NCBI GenBank assembly: GCA_902729315.2
Contig: LR746276.1
Coordinates: 374,501-438,500 of the forward strand
Source: Spirodela intermedia
Lineage: Eukaryota; Streptophyta; Magnoliopsida; Alismatales; Araceae
DNA length: 64,000 nt
Direction of reading: 5' to 3'
In this document: piece by piece, positions 1-11,415 of the stretch
Layout of the letters: each line of letters starts with the position of its first letter
How positions within the stretch are numbered: position 1 is the first letter of the stretch
The notes under the pieces: generated by a model
What the model saw: only the letters and a program-made list of their open reading frames with translations
The model's database searches: none
What the model was told of the DNA's origin: nothing
Program-made: the position numbers and the translations under genes

Positions 1-449
1 TCCTGCTGCCATTCCTCCCATCTATGCATCTTATTATGGATAATTTTGCTGATTTATTAATTACGATTCAAGTTTCGGATATTTCGAAGTCCATTTTTTT
101 CATCTTCTTGATACCTCTGACGCCATCAGAACGGCGCCATCTGCCCAGCAGCAAAAATGGCATGATCAGCCTTCGAACCGTGTTGATTCTGCTTTTAGTC
201 GCCAGATCACCATTCAGCTGCTAGAGCTGGGTTTTGCAAGGTTTCTTCTGGGCGATTTGACTCTGGGCAGCCTTAATCTTCCAATAAAAAGGAAGTCCAC
301 ATATCTGATATAGCTGGATTACCTGAAAAATACTGCTCTTGCGCAAGAAGCAAGTTGTTAATTTGATTCAGTTTTGAACAACCCAAAAACATCATCCGAC
401 TGTTGTTCCAGAGGAGTTGCTCAGCTTGTTTTCATCGACTCCGATGCAG
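1..449. other. probable intron of the Myb-like gene that follows
   Basis: This stretch is AT-rich and I see no convincing exon in it. It ends in a pyrimidine-poor but usable acceptor (gatgcag) just before the first recognisable exon at 450. It is most simply read as an intron of the termination factor-like gene, whose earlier exons would lie upstream of the window. Confidence 0.5.
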
Positions 450-1376
450 GGAAGTGGAGCCAGGAGGAGTACCAGACTCTGTTTGATCTGGTAAACATGG
501 ATCTGCAGTTAAAAGCCTTTGAGGAGAAGCAGACCAAGCACGGAATGGTTATTATTAGCTCTTTCTCCCGCCCAAAATCCTGCATCTTCCATTCGTGATC
601 CTCATCATTCCCACCTATCAATCTCCCCTTCCTCTTTGGCAGCTGAGGGAGAACATCTCGTGGGGAGCAATAAGCCAGAAGATGTCTTCTCGCTATGAAA
701 TGGCCTGCTGCATGAAATGGTAGGATACTACCGAAGCTCATTCCTCCTCAGATCGTCGCACTGATCCCATCTTGCGGGAGGTGTTCGGAGTTGACTTTTT
801 CTGGTGGGGGGGGGGGGGGGGGGGGGGGGGAAGGGGCTAATGTTCTTGGGAATTTCTCAGGTATTCGCAGTTGACTTCTCCCATGGTCGCCCAGGGCCTC
901 TGGGCAGATGCCGATGATTATCTCATGATAGACGGGTAACGTCCTCTCATTCTGCGTTCCCTCCGACATCGCTTGTACATCTGCGGGTAGAATCTTCCCT
1001 GATTTGGATTTGGATTTGGATTGGCCTGTGTGTTGTCGCCGAGGCAGGCTCCTGCAGCTGGATGCGTGCTGCATAGAGGACGTTGACTGGGACAATCTTC
1101 TCGAGCACAGGTGGCTGCGCCCGTCGGACATGAATGCTCCCTGCTGTTCGTCTCCGCCCCATTTTTGGTAAAGATCTCTGAACTTCTGCCCGCTGACTTT
1201 GTCCCAGGTCCGGGGAGATCTGCTTGAAGCGGTGGAGGCAGATGGCGAGGCACATCGGCGGGACCAGGGAGAGGTCGTTCATGGAGCAGGTGGAGCTCCT
1301 CGCCACCCGCTACTGCCCCAACATGCTCGAATACCGGACGCAGAGCTTGAAGAAGTCCGCCGATGGCTCAGACTGA
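450..1376 (+). CDS. RNA polymerase I termination factor-like Myb/SANT protein, 3' part
   Basis: The 3' exons of a plant REB1/DMTF1-like DNA-binding protein. Members carry several Myb/SANT repeats and are related to factors that bind rDNA terminators; their role in plants is poorly established. I read five exons: 450-547, 643-719, 861-935, 1048-1110 and 1208-1376 (TGA). All junctions are GT-AG and all phases agree. Diagnostic family segments are GKWSQEEYQTLFDLVN, then QLTSPMVAQGLWADADDY, then DVDWDNLLEHRSGEICLKRW, and a C-terminal block with EQVELLATRYCPNMLE. Conserved tryptophans of two SANT repeats are visible. The 5' exons are outside the window, so the gene is partial here. The intron between exons 2 and 3 holds a run of 25 G. 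Family assignment is from remembered homologues, not a search. Confidence 0.82.
806..830 (+). repeat. poly-G homopolymer, 25 G
   Basis: An uninterrupted run of G in the intron 720-860 of the Myb-like gene. Such a run can form G-quadruplexes and is error-prone in sequencing, so its exact length is uncertain. Confidence 0.9.
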
Positions 1377-2187
1377 TGCGGAATCTGAGGCTTCCGATCG
1401 CCGGGCGCTGTTGCTTTTTCCACTCGGCGAACTATGGAGATCTGCATCTAATTAAATTTGACCCAACAGGTCCAATTTCTTCGGGATAACCACGGGTGAG
1501 CTTAGACTGTAAATCGTCGCCGGCGGCGCCGCCACCGTCCACGGCGGAGTTAGGATGCGCGCCGTCTTTGTGGAGACGAGGGGGGAGGGAGGAATCTCTC
1601 TTTCGGGCACACGTGGCTCACATATGAGTTGTAGCTGTCGCCTGCAAATCTTTGAATGGGTTCCTCTGGAACCATTCACCGGGTGCGCACCGATTTTCAT
1701 AGGCTGCGTGCTCCTCCTCTCTGAGAGGACGAGTGGTTTGTCCGAGTCAGGAGCAGACGGTTCGAGACTAGCCTCGCCTCTCCAAACGTACTGTGCCCGA
1801 AGAGCAATGATACGCACGCGCTTGGGACTCCTAATCCTCACTTCGGGGGCTTACAACCTCCTCTTTTTTCGGAGGACTAAAGAAAAGAGGGAAAAAGAAA
1901 AAAAAGCCCAAAACAAAGCAGAGAGTGAGTGAGTGAGTGAGTGAGTGAGTGAGTGAGTGAGAGAGAGAGAGAGAGGGAAAGAGAGTTGTGGAAGTGGCGG
2001 CAGAGGATGCAGCAGGGGTTCTGACGAGGAACCAGGTTTTCATCGTTGTTTTTCCCCTCCCCCTCCATCGCCGCAGCCGCCGCAGCCGCCGCAGCCGCTG
2101 CAGCCGCCGCAGCCGCACGTTTCCGGTGTTATGCCGTAGCCCTTCCCTTCTTATTGGCAGGCGATGTTCCATTCATTCGGCACAAGA
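1377..2187. other. intergenic region and probable promoter or leader of the coiled-coil gene
   Basis: This stretch holds the 3' flank of the Myb-like gene and, from about 1850, a purine-rich segment with a GTGA/GA repeat. A GCCGCA-type repeat follows at about 2069-2117. Such GA-rich tracts usually mark plant core promoters and 5' leaders. No exon was recognised. Confidence 0.4.
1921..1977 (+). repeat. (GTGA)n/(GA)n microsatellite
   Basis: About ten GTGA units run into pure GA. It lies upstream of the likely 5' leader of the coiled-coil gene and could bind GAGA-binding BPC proteins. Confidence 0.9.
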
Positions 2188-4436
2188 TGGGTGGCGCCAG
2201 GGCCGTGAGGAACCGGAATCCCCTGGTCGAGATCGGCTGATCGACGTGGGGTAGGTTTTTCGTCCTCTTTTCGTCCGCTTGCATTCCGAAATCTCTTTCA
2301 TTGTTCGGTAGATATATTTCATTGTTCCCACTCCGTGAAATCCGCCGCCATTGCGGTTTTCTCCGACCCTGTGAACATTATTAGGATCTTCCTTCGTCTC
2401 GTTGCATCTGTAGCTGTCGTTTGACGTTAAAGTCTATTCCGGGTTATAGGTTTTCGCTTTGTCGGAGAATAATGAGAAAACAGAGCAGAGCCTCGTTTCC
2501 CCTCCTTGTGGAATGCCAGGAATCTCTTGATGCCTCGCGGGAGGGTGTTCTCTTCGATTGGAGTTGAGACGCCCGTCCTTTCATATTGTTCATAATATTT
2601 CTGTCACTTTGTAGGACTGAGAAATCTTGATAAGCAGAAAGTATAAATCGATTTCTTATTCTCGGAATTAATTTTTCCATTAAATATTCGTCAATTGTGA
2701 CGATTACCGTTTGACGGCTCAACTGTGGTGATAGCCACTCGTTCTCTAAAAGGATGCACTGCCTTCTTTGTTTATCACTAGTTTTCATGGTGTAAGAGTT
2801 CCCTTTCAGGTTTCGCTTATAGTCATCTAGGATTGGAGTGAAGTATTTCTGGCCATTCCTGTCTCTTGTCTGATCTCATACTGTTCTTCTTTGATATCAC
2901 CCGTTGAAAGTTTTTTTGAGAATTGATAGACAAAAATATACTCACACAAACCAAAGATCGTGTAATTATCTCACACAGCGTATTCTCAATTATGTCAGGA
3001 TGCCGTTTCACCCTCCTGAGTTGGAAGAATAACGTCTTTGAGCTTGATATTGGGCTCTAGATTATAGGATGATGATTTGTCGAACAGCATCGAATGGAGT
3101 GTCATAGGATGATATTTTTTTCTCTTTTTTATCTTTTAAAATGGAGTGTCATAAGATTCAGTAGAGCATCGAATGCAGGTAAGAGTATTATTGAAACCAT
3201 TTTTTCTGATCTCCACTTCTGAATTTTTATTTCATCTTTTCAATTGTCGAAAATTTTAGCTTCGCATTGATTTTTGACATGAATGCGTCTTATAGGACGA
3301 CACAGCTCAAAATCTGATCAAAAGCGAAGTTGGTTTTTGTCTGAGTGACCCTAGAGGAATGGAAGTGGAATATGATATATTTAGAGGACAAGATGATAAG
3401 ATAAACTGCTTGGTTTCTTATGGCGTGAGCTTTCTAGGAATTCTTTTTGACCTTCTCGCTAGCCGATGGTAGATGTGAACTTTGGTATCATCTGTTGATA
3501 AAATGATTTGCTTGATTGAGGAAGTTTTCTCTTATTACAAGTGTCTCACATTGAAAAGATCTTCTTTAGTTGCAGGATGATTGAAACAGTTGACCCGCTG
3601 TTAGAGAAAATTATATGTTAGTTTTGCTTGACGTGTTGGAAAAAGTGTCCAAAAGGAAAGAGTAAGAGGTAACAATGAAGAGTTATCTTGATTGTATTTG
3701 ATTACAAATGGTACAATACAGATCCTAGGACAACAAAGCAAATGGAATCACAGAATTAGCAGTGAAAGATTTTGGAGAACATATATCAGGGACACATAGA
3801 GGATTCGTGTACTCCAGAAGGGGAGAGCAGGTGAATGCCTCTCTAAAACACGAAAGTTTTTTCCCCAAAAGTAAATGCCTATGTTTGGAACCATCCGAGT
3901 GGATGATCTTTTACAGAAAAAAGCATAAAACCATTCACTCTACAATTTGGAAGCTTGGGTCTTTGGCAATCAATAGAGGACTTCCACGTCCTTCAAAGGC
4001 CCTAAAATAATTTTTGGGCATGAATTAATTAGAAAATAAATGTATAATCCGAATTATATGAAATGAATTAATTAAAATATCATTTAGCGCAATGCTTTCT
4101 TCGCCTAATTTCATGGGAAGGCTCCTGCATAAACACGTTCTTTGCTGGATTTCTCTCTTTTTTTCTGCTTTCTTCCTTATTTGATTGGATTGGTGATCCA
4201 ATGCTGTCATTTGAGTCCTATAATTAGATTCTTATTTGTGACATGTTGAAGTCCTGTTGCTAAACAGTGAAACGATGTGTCTGCCGTTTTCTTTCGCTTG
4301 TTGTTTTTTTCATCTTTGTGTCTATTTAAAACAACCAGTCAAATGAACAATCAGCCTTTTTGTCGCAGTTTTAGATTTGCTGGTGTTGGGAAAAGTGTCT
4401 GCAGCTTCTTGATGTAATATCTCAATTAATCTTAAG
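2188..4436 (+). other. likely 5' leader exon end and long leader intron of the coiled-coil gene
   Basis: An ATG at 2188 opens a reading frame of only 17 codons that ends at TGA, so it is best seen as an upstream ORF in a leader exon. A donor (gtaggttt) follows near 2251. The AT-rich sequence up to the acceptor cttaag at 4431-4436 looks like one long intron. Transcript data would be needed to exclude further leader exons inside it. Confidence 0.45.
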
Positions 4437-6751
4437 ATGAAATCGAAAACGAGTTGTACCATACAAAGATCCCACAAGTTGAAGCAGGCACAAGTTGACG
4501 GTGCAAACTGGATGCTTATTATGGGTGGTGCATTGTTGAGTACTTTGTCAATACGTCTTGGATGGAAACTAAAGCAGATATTTGATACGAAGAGACCAAA
4601 TAAAACAGGTCTGACAACAAATCTTAATTTTCTCTCATTATCACCATTTATGTTATATTTATCTTAACTTTGATATTTTTATCTGTTTAGAAAATGCTAA
4701 AATGATGGGAAAGCGGCGGTCAGAGTCTTGCCATTTCCCTTCAAATTCGTATTACTTTGGGCACTGTGAGGACAACAGCTATCACTATCACTCAGGTTTG
4801 GTGCTAATCTTTGGAATCTTTCACACTTTACTTCTCCAAAGTTTGACCAAGTATCTCTGCAGCTCTAAATTTTATCTGGGTTCTAAGTTATACGTCAGTT
4901 TTGTTTATATGGAGTTCACTTAGTTTTTCGGTTTCTACTGACTATGCACGGAAACATGCTGTTTACAAAGTGCTCTGTTCATCGCTTTGTTGGTTGATAA
5001 ACGGAAACTTTCTCATTATGGAATAAATTTAGTTTTGTGGAGGCATTCTATAGTGATCAGTGGATAGACGTCACAAGGTTTTGTGTAGAGTGAGGCTCTA
5101 AGCATCAATGGATGGGAAGGGGGATATAACTTTTTTTGACACTGAATCGAAGATAAAAATAGATTAGTTATATTCTTGGCGGAATATTATTATTTGAGAC
5201 TTTTAACTGAGTAGCATTCACCTGAACTGAGAATTCGGTGAATATTATTTTGGTCCAATGGTTTGTCCTTCAAATGCGTTCAAGATTTTTCTTCGATTGT
5301 AGAAGACGGTAACATCAAAACATCTTTAAAAACCCGGAAACCTGTGACATGCGGAATATGAAGAGCATTTATATACATGCTGCTTTATGGCCCTGGCCTC
5401 CCAAATGGGTACAACGGACTGATCTCCATTTTCAGTCCATTGTTTGCCTCTACATTGCTATCAGCCTTGGCCTGTAGTTCAAGAGCTTTGTTTTTCGATC
5501 CTTTTGGGCCCAAGGATCGACACTATCCCATCCTTGTGGATTCGAGAACTGTAGATTTTGTCCCTTGTGGATTCAAGGGACGATTTCCTCCATCTTCCGC
5601 TATGTCAGATATGTAGTTCCTTTTCCTCTGTCTGGTTATTGTACAGACATTTGCTATTTATTTAGAAACGAGAAATGTGGGAGAGAAATTAACAAGCTGA
5701 AGATGTTCTGCTAGCGTTTCCTTTTGCCATGTGCTAACAGAAGTGCTTAGTTGATCTTCATAAAGTACAATTTATCAGAAAAAATCGTTTATATTATTTT
5801 TTTCTTTGGTATAAAGGAGTAGGGTTTCAAGAACAGTCTCCATCCTGTTCAGTTGACAGGTACTAACCATAGAAATCGCTTCTTTTGGCCATCCCCCTGG
5901 ACAAAAGCTTAGTCAACGCTAAAAGAACCAGACACCAACGTCTGAACATACGATTATTGAAAACGTATATTTCTCCGACAGGTATGTCAGAAGGTAGAAT
6001 GGACATGAAGCGGACGGCCTCCAGCCCAATACTGAAGGAAGGCGACCCCGACCTCCCGCTTGTGGCGGTATCAGTCAACGAAGCCACCAAGGACAGCGCC
6101 GGCATGATGTGGGCTTCGTCTCCCGAGCGCCTGGAGCTTCCCCGGAAGGCCTTCCACCATTCGAACACTTCGGACTCTCCCTGCGTCTCAGAGTCTGGCT
6201 CGGACATCTTCAGCAAGAGGGAGGTGATCCACAAGCTGCGGCAGCAACTGAAGAGAAGAGACGAGATGATCCTCGACATGCAGGCGCAGATCACTGATCT
6301 CCATCGGTCGCTGGGCGCACAGGCGGCCCAGTCAGCGCACTTGCAGGCCCAGCTCGACTGCGCCAACAGGGACCTGCTGGGCTCGGAACGGGAAATCCAG
6401 CAGCTGAGGAAGGCGATCGCTGATCAGTGTGTCGCCGGCGAGGGGTCACCGGAGAAGGCCGTGGGATCACAGAGCTGGCCGGCAAATGCCGTCAATGGCC
6501 GAGCGAACGGCTACGCGAATGGGTACACAGAGGGCGGCACGCACGGGTTGGAGACGAGCTGTGCGGGGACGGAGAAGGGGAGGGACTCGCAGAGGATCGA
6601 GATGCTGAAGATGGAAGTGGGGGAGCTTAAGGAGGTGATCGAAGGGAAGGAGTTCTTGCTTCAGAGCTACAAGGAGCAGAAGGCGGAACTCTCCACGAAG
6701 GTGAAAGAGTTACAGCTCAGGCTCTCCTCTCACGTGCCCAGCATTCTGTAA
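4437..6751 (+). CDS. conserved plant membrane-anchored coiled-coil protein
   Basis: Three coding exons, 4437-4608, 4691-4795 and 5982-6751, join in phase to give 348 residues. Residues about 25-45 are a hydrophobic segment (WMLIMGGALLSTLS) followed by basic residues, consistent with one membrane anchor. The middle holds conserved blocks such as MMWASSPERLELPRKAFHHS and SDSPCVSESGSDIFSKRE. Next comes a coiled coil beginning VIHKLRQQLKRRDEMILDMQ, and a second heptad-rich segment near the C terminus ending VPSIL. I recognise this layout from uncharacterised plant proteins but know no assigned function or symbol. The start is placed at the ATG directly after the acceptor, because upstream sequence in frame is closed by stops. 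The leader is probably spliced over more than 2 kb. Confidence 0.8.
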
Positions 6752-6849
6752 GATTTCATTTCTTCTTCGTCTTCTCCTCTGCCAAGAACAGTACTGATCT
6801 CTTTTTTTTTGTTGGGCTGTTTTCCTCTCGGTTCCTCGTCTCCACGGTT

Positions 6850-6898
<49 letters not shown>

Positions 6899-6943
6899 CG
6901 CTCGCTCTCTCGCTCTCTCTCTCTCTCCCTCTCTCTCTCTCTC
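6850..6943 (+). repeat. (CT)n microsatellite with CGCT interruptions
   Basis: About 46 bp of pure CT followed by interrupted CT/CGCT, starting about 100 bp after the coiled-coil gene stop. It may lie in the 3' UTR. Confidence 0.9.
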
Positions 6944-7170
6944 GTCTTTTCTTTAGTAGGAGAAATTTGTTAACGCTTGTATAGTTTTTTAAGCTTCTTT
7001 TCGCGTCAAGTGTATCTTTTTCATCGTGTGGGTGTGATTTTGATCGTGAATGCCGTTTGGGAGATGGAGTTGACTTCGAAGCCAAAATTAGCTTACTAAC
7101 TACTTGACCTCTTGTTATGTGATTGGAGAGGAAACGATTCCTCTTCTTCCTCCGAGAATTCCTCCAGGCC

Positions 7171-7171
<1 letters not shown>

Positions 7172-7201
<30 letters not shown>
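7172..7201 (+). repeat. (CT)n microsatellite
   Basis: About 15 uninterrupted CT units in the intergenic region between the convergent coiled-coil gene and VTE4. Confidence 0.9.
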
Positions 7202-7655
7202 GCCTGTCCTCTAGATGAAGTCACGACGACTCCTGGCGGATACGACAACTCTCTTTGGCTTCCAGATTAGCAGGCCGACTGCCTCCGGTTCATCGGAGGA
7301 CCTTCTAATGTTGCACTTTCTCTGTCATGTTTAGTGTCGGCACGTTGCCTCATCTTTCTACTACACGTTACACGTTGTCCATTTACTCCCCAACTCGGTG
7401 GGAGCGCATGCCGGCATGTCGCATACGCACGCCGGCACGCGCATCCTTGTCACAAACGGGACCTGATTAGCGGACAAAACGCACATGAACCATTCAAGTG
7501 GAATGGGAGCTGGGGAGGATAGATTCCACCTTCCGAATGATCCACACCCACTACATACATGCCCAAAGTAGCAGTACTGACAATAACATGATAATGAGCA
7601 CCGATCAGGTCGTCAGCCAGCCACCAGCAGAGGACTCTCCTCACTGGTCAACGCC

Positions 7656-7813
7656 TCAAGGCTTGCGGCAGGTGATGACGGCGAACTTGATGAGGTTCTT
7701 GTTGAAGCCTTCGATCATCAGCGGCATCACTAGGGCTCCTCTGATCGTCTTCCACCCTGCCCCACAATTCCCAACGCACGCTAGAAGGTTAGTATTTTCC
7801 TCAAACTGAGGGA

Positions 7814-7874
<61 letters not shown>

Positions 7875-9928
7875 CCCATCCGCGTTCTACCCTAGTCGAG
7901 GAAGCCGAAGGGTCGGTTCTCCATTAAATTTCTCGGGAAGAAAGTTTGAAGGGATCAGGAGAGGGATGGGAGCTCACCGCTGCGGAGGAGAGATACGAAG
8001 CCCTGCAAGGTGAGGGCGGATTGAATCACCGCGGGCCAAAAGGGAGCCACGTTCTCCGACCAGTCGGCCGACTTGATGTCCTGGACCAGACAGGAGTTTT
8101 CATCTGGCATTCTTCTGCATTCTCTCTCTTAGAAAAGTTAACTCACCTGCAGCGAGAGGGACTCGGCGATCTTCACGTACTCGGCGGCGGAGCACCACGC
8201 CGGGAGATAGTAGGCCTCGCAGATTTTGTCCAACAGTTTGACTTCGTCGGGGGTCAGCGAGTTCTCCGACGGCAGGAGGTCCCTGTGGCACCAGGTCACG
8301 ATTATGATGATTCCTCCCGGCGCCGCCACACGCGCTAGCTCGCTCACAAACTGGAACAACAACGAAGTCCCCACCGTTAAATAGTAATACCAGAGAAGGA
8401 TCAATGTGAAGACAATCCGTAGCTCCGCAGCCATGCGAGAGAGAGAGAGAGATGCATAATCATCATCAAGATGGGTCTCTCCGAAATCTTGAGGAGAGGC
8501 GGTAGTACAAGCTGTTTGGCGCAGAGAAGGCTAGGTGTTCTTTCTCAGTAGGATCATAGAGAGAGAGAGAGAGAGAGAGGATATTGTACCTTGGTTTTGT
8601 CGGGCATGTGCTCGCCGCTCTCCATGGACCAAACCAGGTCGAATTGTCCGTCGGGGAATGGCTGTTCCAGGGCGTCTGCGACCTGGAAGGACACCTGCCG
8701 CCAAGCCCAACCTCAATAAGCATCTTACAATTAGGGAAGCCTCTTGAAGACCATCCACAATCAAGGCTCGCCGATGAACAGCGTATTCTGATTGGTGATA
8801 TTCCCTCAGCAGGCATTTGTACATACTTTGTTGCCCAAGCCCTCCGCGGCGGCGAGGGACTGAGCTCGGTTGGCCTGGACGGGGCTCAGAGTGATGCCCC
8901 GGCATTCTGCCCCGTACTTCCTTGCTAGATACCTTGAGCTCCCTCCGATCCCGCATCCGACATCTACGATGTTCTTCGGCTTCCTCAGAGGATCATCTGT
9001 TTCCGAGAACATCAACAGCAGAACAAAATCAAGACCAAACGCAGGATGTGTTCTCGAGGAACTCCAAGAACATCAACAGCCGAACAAAATCAAGACCAAA
9101 CACAGGATGTGTTCTCGAGGAACTCCATTAAGTTTTCCGAAATCATCGCGACGAAGAGTATCTCAGATGAATCGAATGATGGAATAGCAGCAAGAACGTT
9201 TCGACATCGAGAACGAAAAACTCATTTGGATCTGCTATTCGACGGAAGATCAGGACAGAGGGAACACCGAGGGAGTACACCTCGCCTCGGCCGCAGAGAG
9301 CACGCCGCGAGACCGAAACAGCGCGATTGTCTCCTCTTGTTCCGGCAGCGGCAGCGCACAGATCCGGTAGGATTAAGCGGCTCCCAGAAAAAAGCAGCGC
9401 ATAATGAGGCAGGGGAGACAAATCTAGCTTGAAAAAAAGTAAGAGAACAACCAGAGATTATTCTCCATCAAAGATCCATAGCAAACCAACCTGCTTGCTC
9501 GTCGGAAAGTAGAGGAATAATTGAGTCACTGGTCGGACGAGATACTAAAAAACGGAAGTGAGGAACGAGGGAAAGATGGGAGAGAATAGCGGCGGCGACC
9601 AACCGGAGACGCCGGCGAAGCGGAGGGCCTCCTCCACCATGCAGATCTGCGCGGCGCGGTGGTCGGCGATGGAGGCCGTCGCTCCTGGCTCGTAGAATCC
9701 GTGGTGCATGTGGTCGCCCCATATGCTCTCCCACACGCCAGAGGACTCGTCGTAGAACTCGGCGATTCCCTTCCTCAGCCCATCCGCCACCCCCGTCCTC
9801 GCCGCCAGCGCCACCACGCGGCGGTCACGTGGCCCAACGGAGTTCGCATCTGCTGTGGTCAGATATCTGCGACCGATGCCAGGGAGCGGCGCCCACGCCA
9901 GCGCTACGGCGGCCATTGAAGCCGCCAA
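7656..9928 (-). CDS. VTE4: gamma-tocopherol C-methyltransferase, chloroplastic
   Basis: The last step of vitamin E synthesis: methylation of gamma- to alpha-tocopherol (and delta- to beta-) with S-adenosylmethionine at the plastid inner envelope. Six exons on the minus strand, 9928-9604, 8996-8827, 8694-8590, 8350-8147, 8080-7978 and 7756-7656, join in phase to 335 residues; family members are about 350. The first 45 or so residues are a plausible transit peptide. Then come the family block EFYDESSGVWESIWGDHMHH and the SAM-binding motif VDVGCGIGGSSRYLA (about 119-132). Further blocks are SMESGEHMPDKTKF, the VTWCHRD segment and the C terminus KFAVITCRKP. All splice sites are GT-AG. The duplicated 61-bp unit in intron 1 and the GA tracts in introns 3 and 5 do not affect coding. 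The family is distinctive, so confidence is high. Confidence 0.95.
7817..7873 (+). repeat. (GA)n microsatellite in VTE4 intron 5
   Basis: About 28 GA units; on the VTE4 sense strand it reads CT. It lies between donor 7977 and acceptor 7757. Confidence 0.95.
9007..9128 (+). repeat. 61-bp tandem duplication in VTE4 intron 1
   Basis: Two adjacent copies of about 61 bp, each beginning gaacatcaacag and ending gaggaactcc, differ at only a few positions. The unit lies immediately upstream (in VTE4 sense) of exon 2, about 10 bp from its acceptor. This looks like a recent duplication. Confidence 0.93.
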
Positions 9929-10602
9929 TTATCCCGTGGATCAGAGTAGGGCGCCCACCGCGTGCGCAGGGAGAAGAAGACGGGAACTGACAATCCGGCA
10001 GTGGCAGTAGGCCGAGGGAAACTAGCCGTCATTTCGGGGGGAAACACGTGGAACGAAATCGTCCACGCCCCTATTTGGGCCGTGCCAGCCCGAAGCTGGG
10101 CCGGCCCATTACCCATCTCATCAGCCCAATTATATGATGTATGTTAGATGGCGGGTTTTGATTGGTCTTTTCCAAAGTTCGAACCTTGGCCGGGTGACAG
10201 GGTCTTCCTCCTCCTCCCCCGCGGGGCCGGAGAGATCCGCCTGGATTGGGGGCCAAGGGTTTGCTCTGAGGAAGGCGTGCGTGCGTGCGTGCCGGAGAGG
10301 GCAACCCGGAAAGGCAGTGAGGATGAGAGGAACTCTGAGGAACAGACAATGCTATCCGTACTGCTACAACACGAGAGTACCGTACAGGGTCACACCAGGC
10401 GGCGGCAAATAATACGTGCAGAGAGATGGGGAGCGGGGAGCCATGGATTTGCTCGTCGGTGAGATTAGGAAGAATAACAGAAAGCGTTGGGGCGGGGGGA
10501 CAGGTGAAGAAGGAAAACGATACTGGGTAGGTAATGAGGAATGAGTAGTAGAGGGGGGAGGGAGAAGAAGGGGCTGCTGCTGCGTAATCGTGGAGACAGC
10601 TT
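9929..10602. other. intergenic: VTE4 promoter and CDI 3' flank
   Basis: Holds the upstream region of VTE4 with a TGGGCC/GGCCCA cluster (separate entry), and GA-rich sequence downstream of CDI. No additional gene seen. Confidence 0.55.
10072..10135 (-). promoter_or_regulatory. cluster of site II-type TGGGCC/GGCCCA motifs upstream of VTE4
   Basis: TTGGGCC, TGGGCCGGCCCA and AGCCCAATT occur within about 65 bp, 145-210 bp upstream of the VTE4 start. TGGGCC/T elements are known TCP-binding promoter motifs of plant housekeeping and organelle-protein genes. Function here is inferred from position only. Confidence 0.4.
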
Positions 10603-11415
10603 CTAAAGAGCCGAGGCCTCCAGGACGGGCTGACAGGCCGCCGAGATGGGCGTGGATTCCAGGGGCTTCGGGGCGGCCGCCTCCTTCTCGAGCTCCTCCA
10701 ACTCCTGCAACCACAGCTCGGCGAAGTCGCAGTCCTTGTAGGCCTCGAACCAGGGGCCGCCGGTCGTGTAGTGGATAGCCCTGGGATAAGTCGCCGGGTC
10801 ACCCTCCACCATCTTGTTGTGCCCCACCAGGAAGTTCCACACGAAGGGGACTTCCCCGATCTCGGCGTCGTCGAGCCACTGGAAGCGATGGAGGAAGGCG
10901 CCGGTCTGGGTGCTCACCGTCTCTGGCGTCAGAGTCGCCACGTTCTTGGGGTGGCCGCAGTTGTAGAGCACCATAGAGGACCAATTCTTCCGCGGGTACG
11001 TCGTCTGGACCACGCCGTCCATCTTCACGGTCTCCTTGGGGGCGTACTCGTGGTGGACGCACATGACGGCGTAGCGGTCGTCGGCGAGGGCGGCGAGCTC
11101 GGCGACGTCGGCGAGGTAGAGGAAGTCGCAGTCCACGAACACGGCCCACCCTTGGTAGCCGGCGAGGTAGGGGGTGAGGAATCGGGTGAAGGAGAACTCG
11201 GTGCTCTCGGTGGGGCCGCGCTCCCGCCAGAAGAGCCCCGCGTCGCGCAGCTCCGGCTGCTTGATGGGGATCACCTCGACGGGGATGGACGCGCGCTTCA
11301 GAATGGAGCGCCGGCAGACATCGTACGCCACCGCCTCCCGGGGATCGTATCCCACGAAGATCTTGAACGGCGCGCCTGGCGCCTTCGCGCCGTTGCAGCC
11401 AACGGTGGGAGACAT
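10603..11415 (-). CDS. CDI: CDI-like nucleotide-diphospho-sugar transferase family protein
   Basis: A single exon of 270 residues. It matches the plant CDI (cadmium-induced) family, which has a GT-A-like nucleotide-sugar transferase fold but no proven substrate. The fold starts FKIFVGYDPREAVAYDVC, with the basic RRSILKRASIP following. A DxD-type motif, FVDCDFLYLADV, lies at residues 95-97 and would bind metal and the sugar nucleotide. Other blocks are YPRKNWSSMVLYNCGHPKN, GEVPFVWNFLVGHNK and HYTTGGPWFEAYKDCDFAELW. The chosen ATG is the last one before the conserved core. A more upstream in-frame ATG at 11607 would add 64 residues of low-complexity Ser/Leu translated from a CT repeat, which looks like leader. 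The long opposite-strand frames here are shadows of this GC-rich exon. Confidence 0.88.
   Translation of the reverse strand: MSPTVGCNGAKAPGAPFKIFVGYDPREAVAYDVCRRSILKRASIPVEVIPIKQPELRDAGLFWRERGPTESTEFSFTRFLTPYLAGYQGWAVFVDCDFLYLADVAELAALADDRYAVMCVHHEYAPKETVKMDGVVQTTYPRKNWSSMVLYNCGHPKNVATLTPETVSTQTGAFLHRFQWLDDAEIGEVPFVWNFLVGHNKMVEGDPATYPRAIHYTTGGPWFEAYKDCDFAELWLQELEELEKEAAAPKPLESTPISAACQPVLEASAL

Larger units (their letters stand above)
6752..7655. other. intergenic region between convergent genes with CT microsatellites
   Basis: 3' flanks of the coiled-coil gene (plus strand) and of VTE4 (minus strand). It contains two long CT tracts and no recognised gene. Confidence 0.6.

Noticed and set aside
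1877-2254. Several 60-110-codon frames over the GTGA/GA and GCCGCA repeats
   Set aside because: They translate simple repeats into Ser/Leu/His/Thr or Ala/Pro runs; the region behaves as leader and promoter.
10178-10187. GTTCGAACC-like tRNA T-loop sequence (also near 12262)
   Set aside because: No acceptor stem, D arm or anticodon arm can be folded around either copy.
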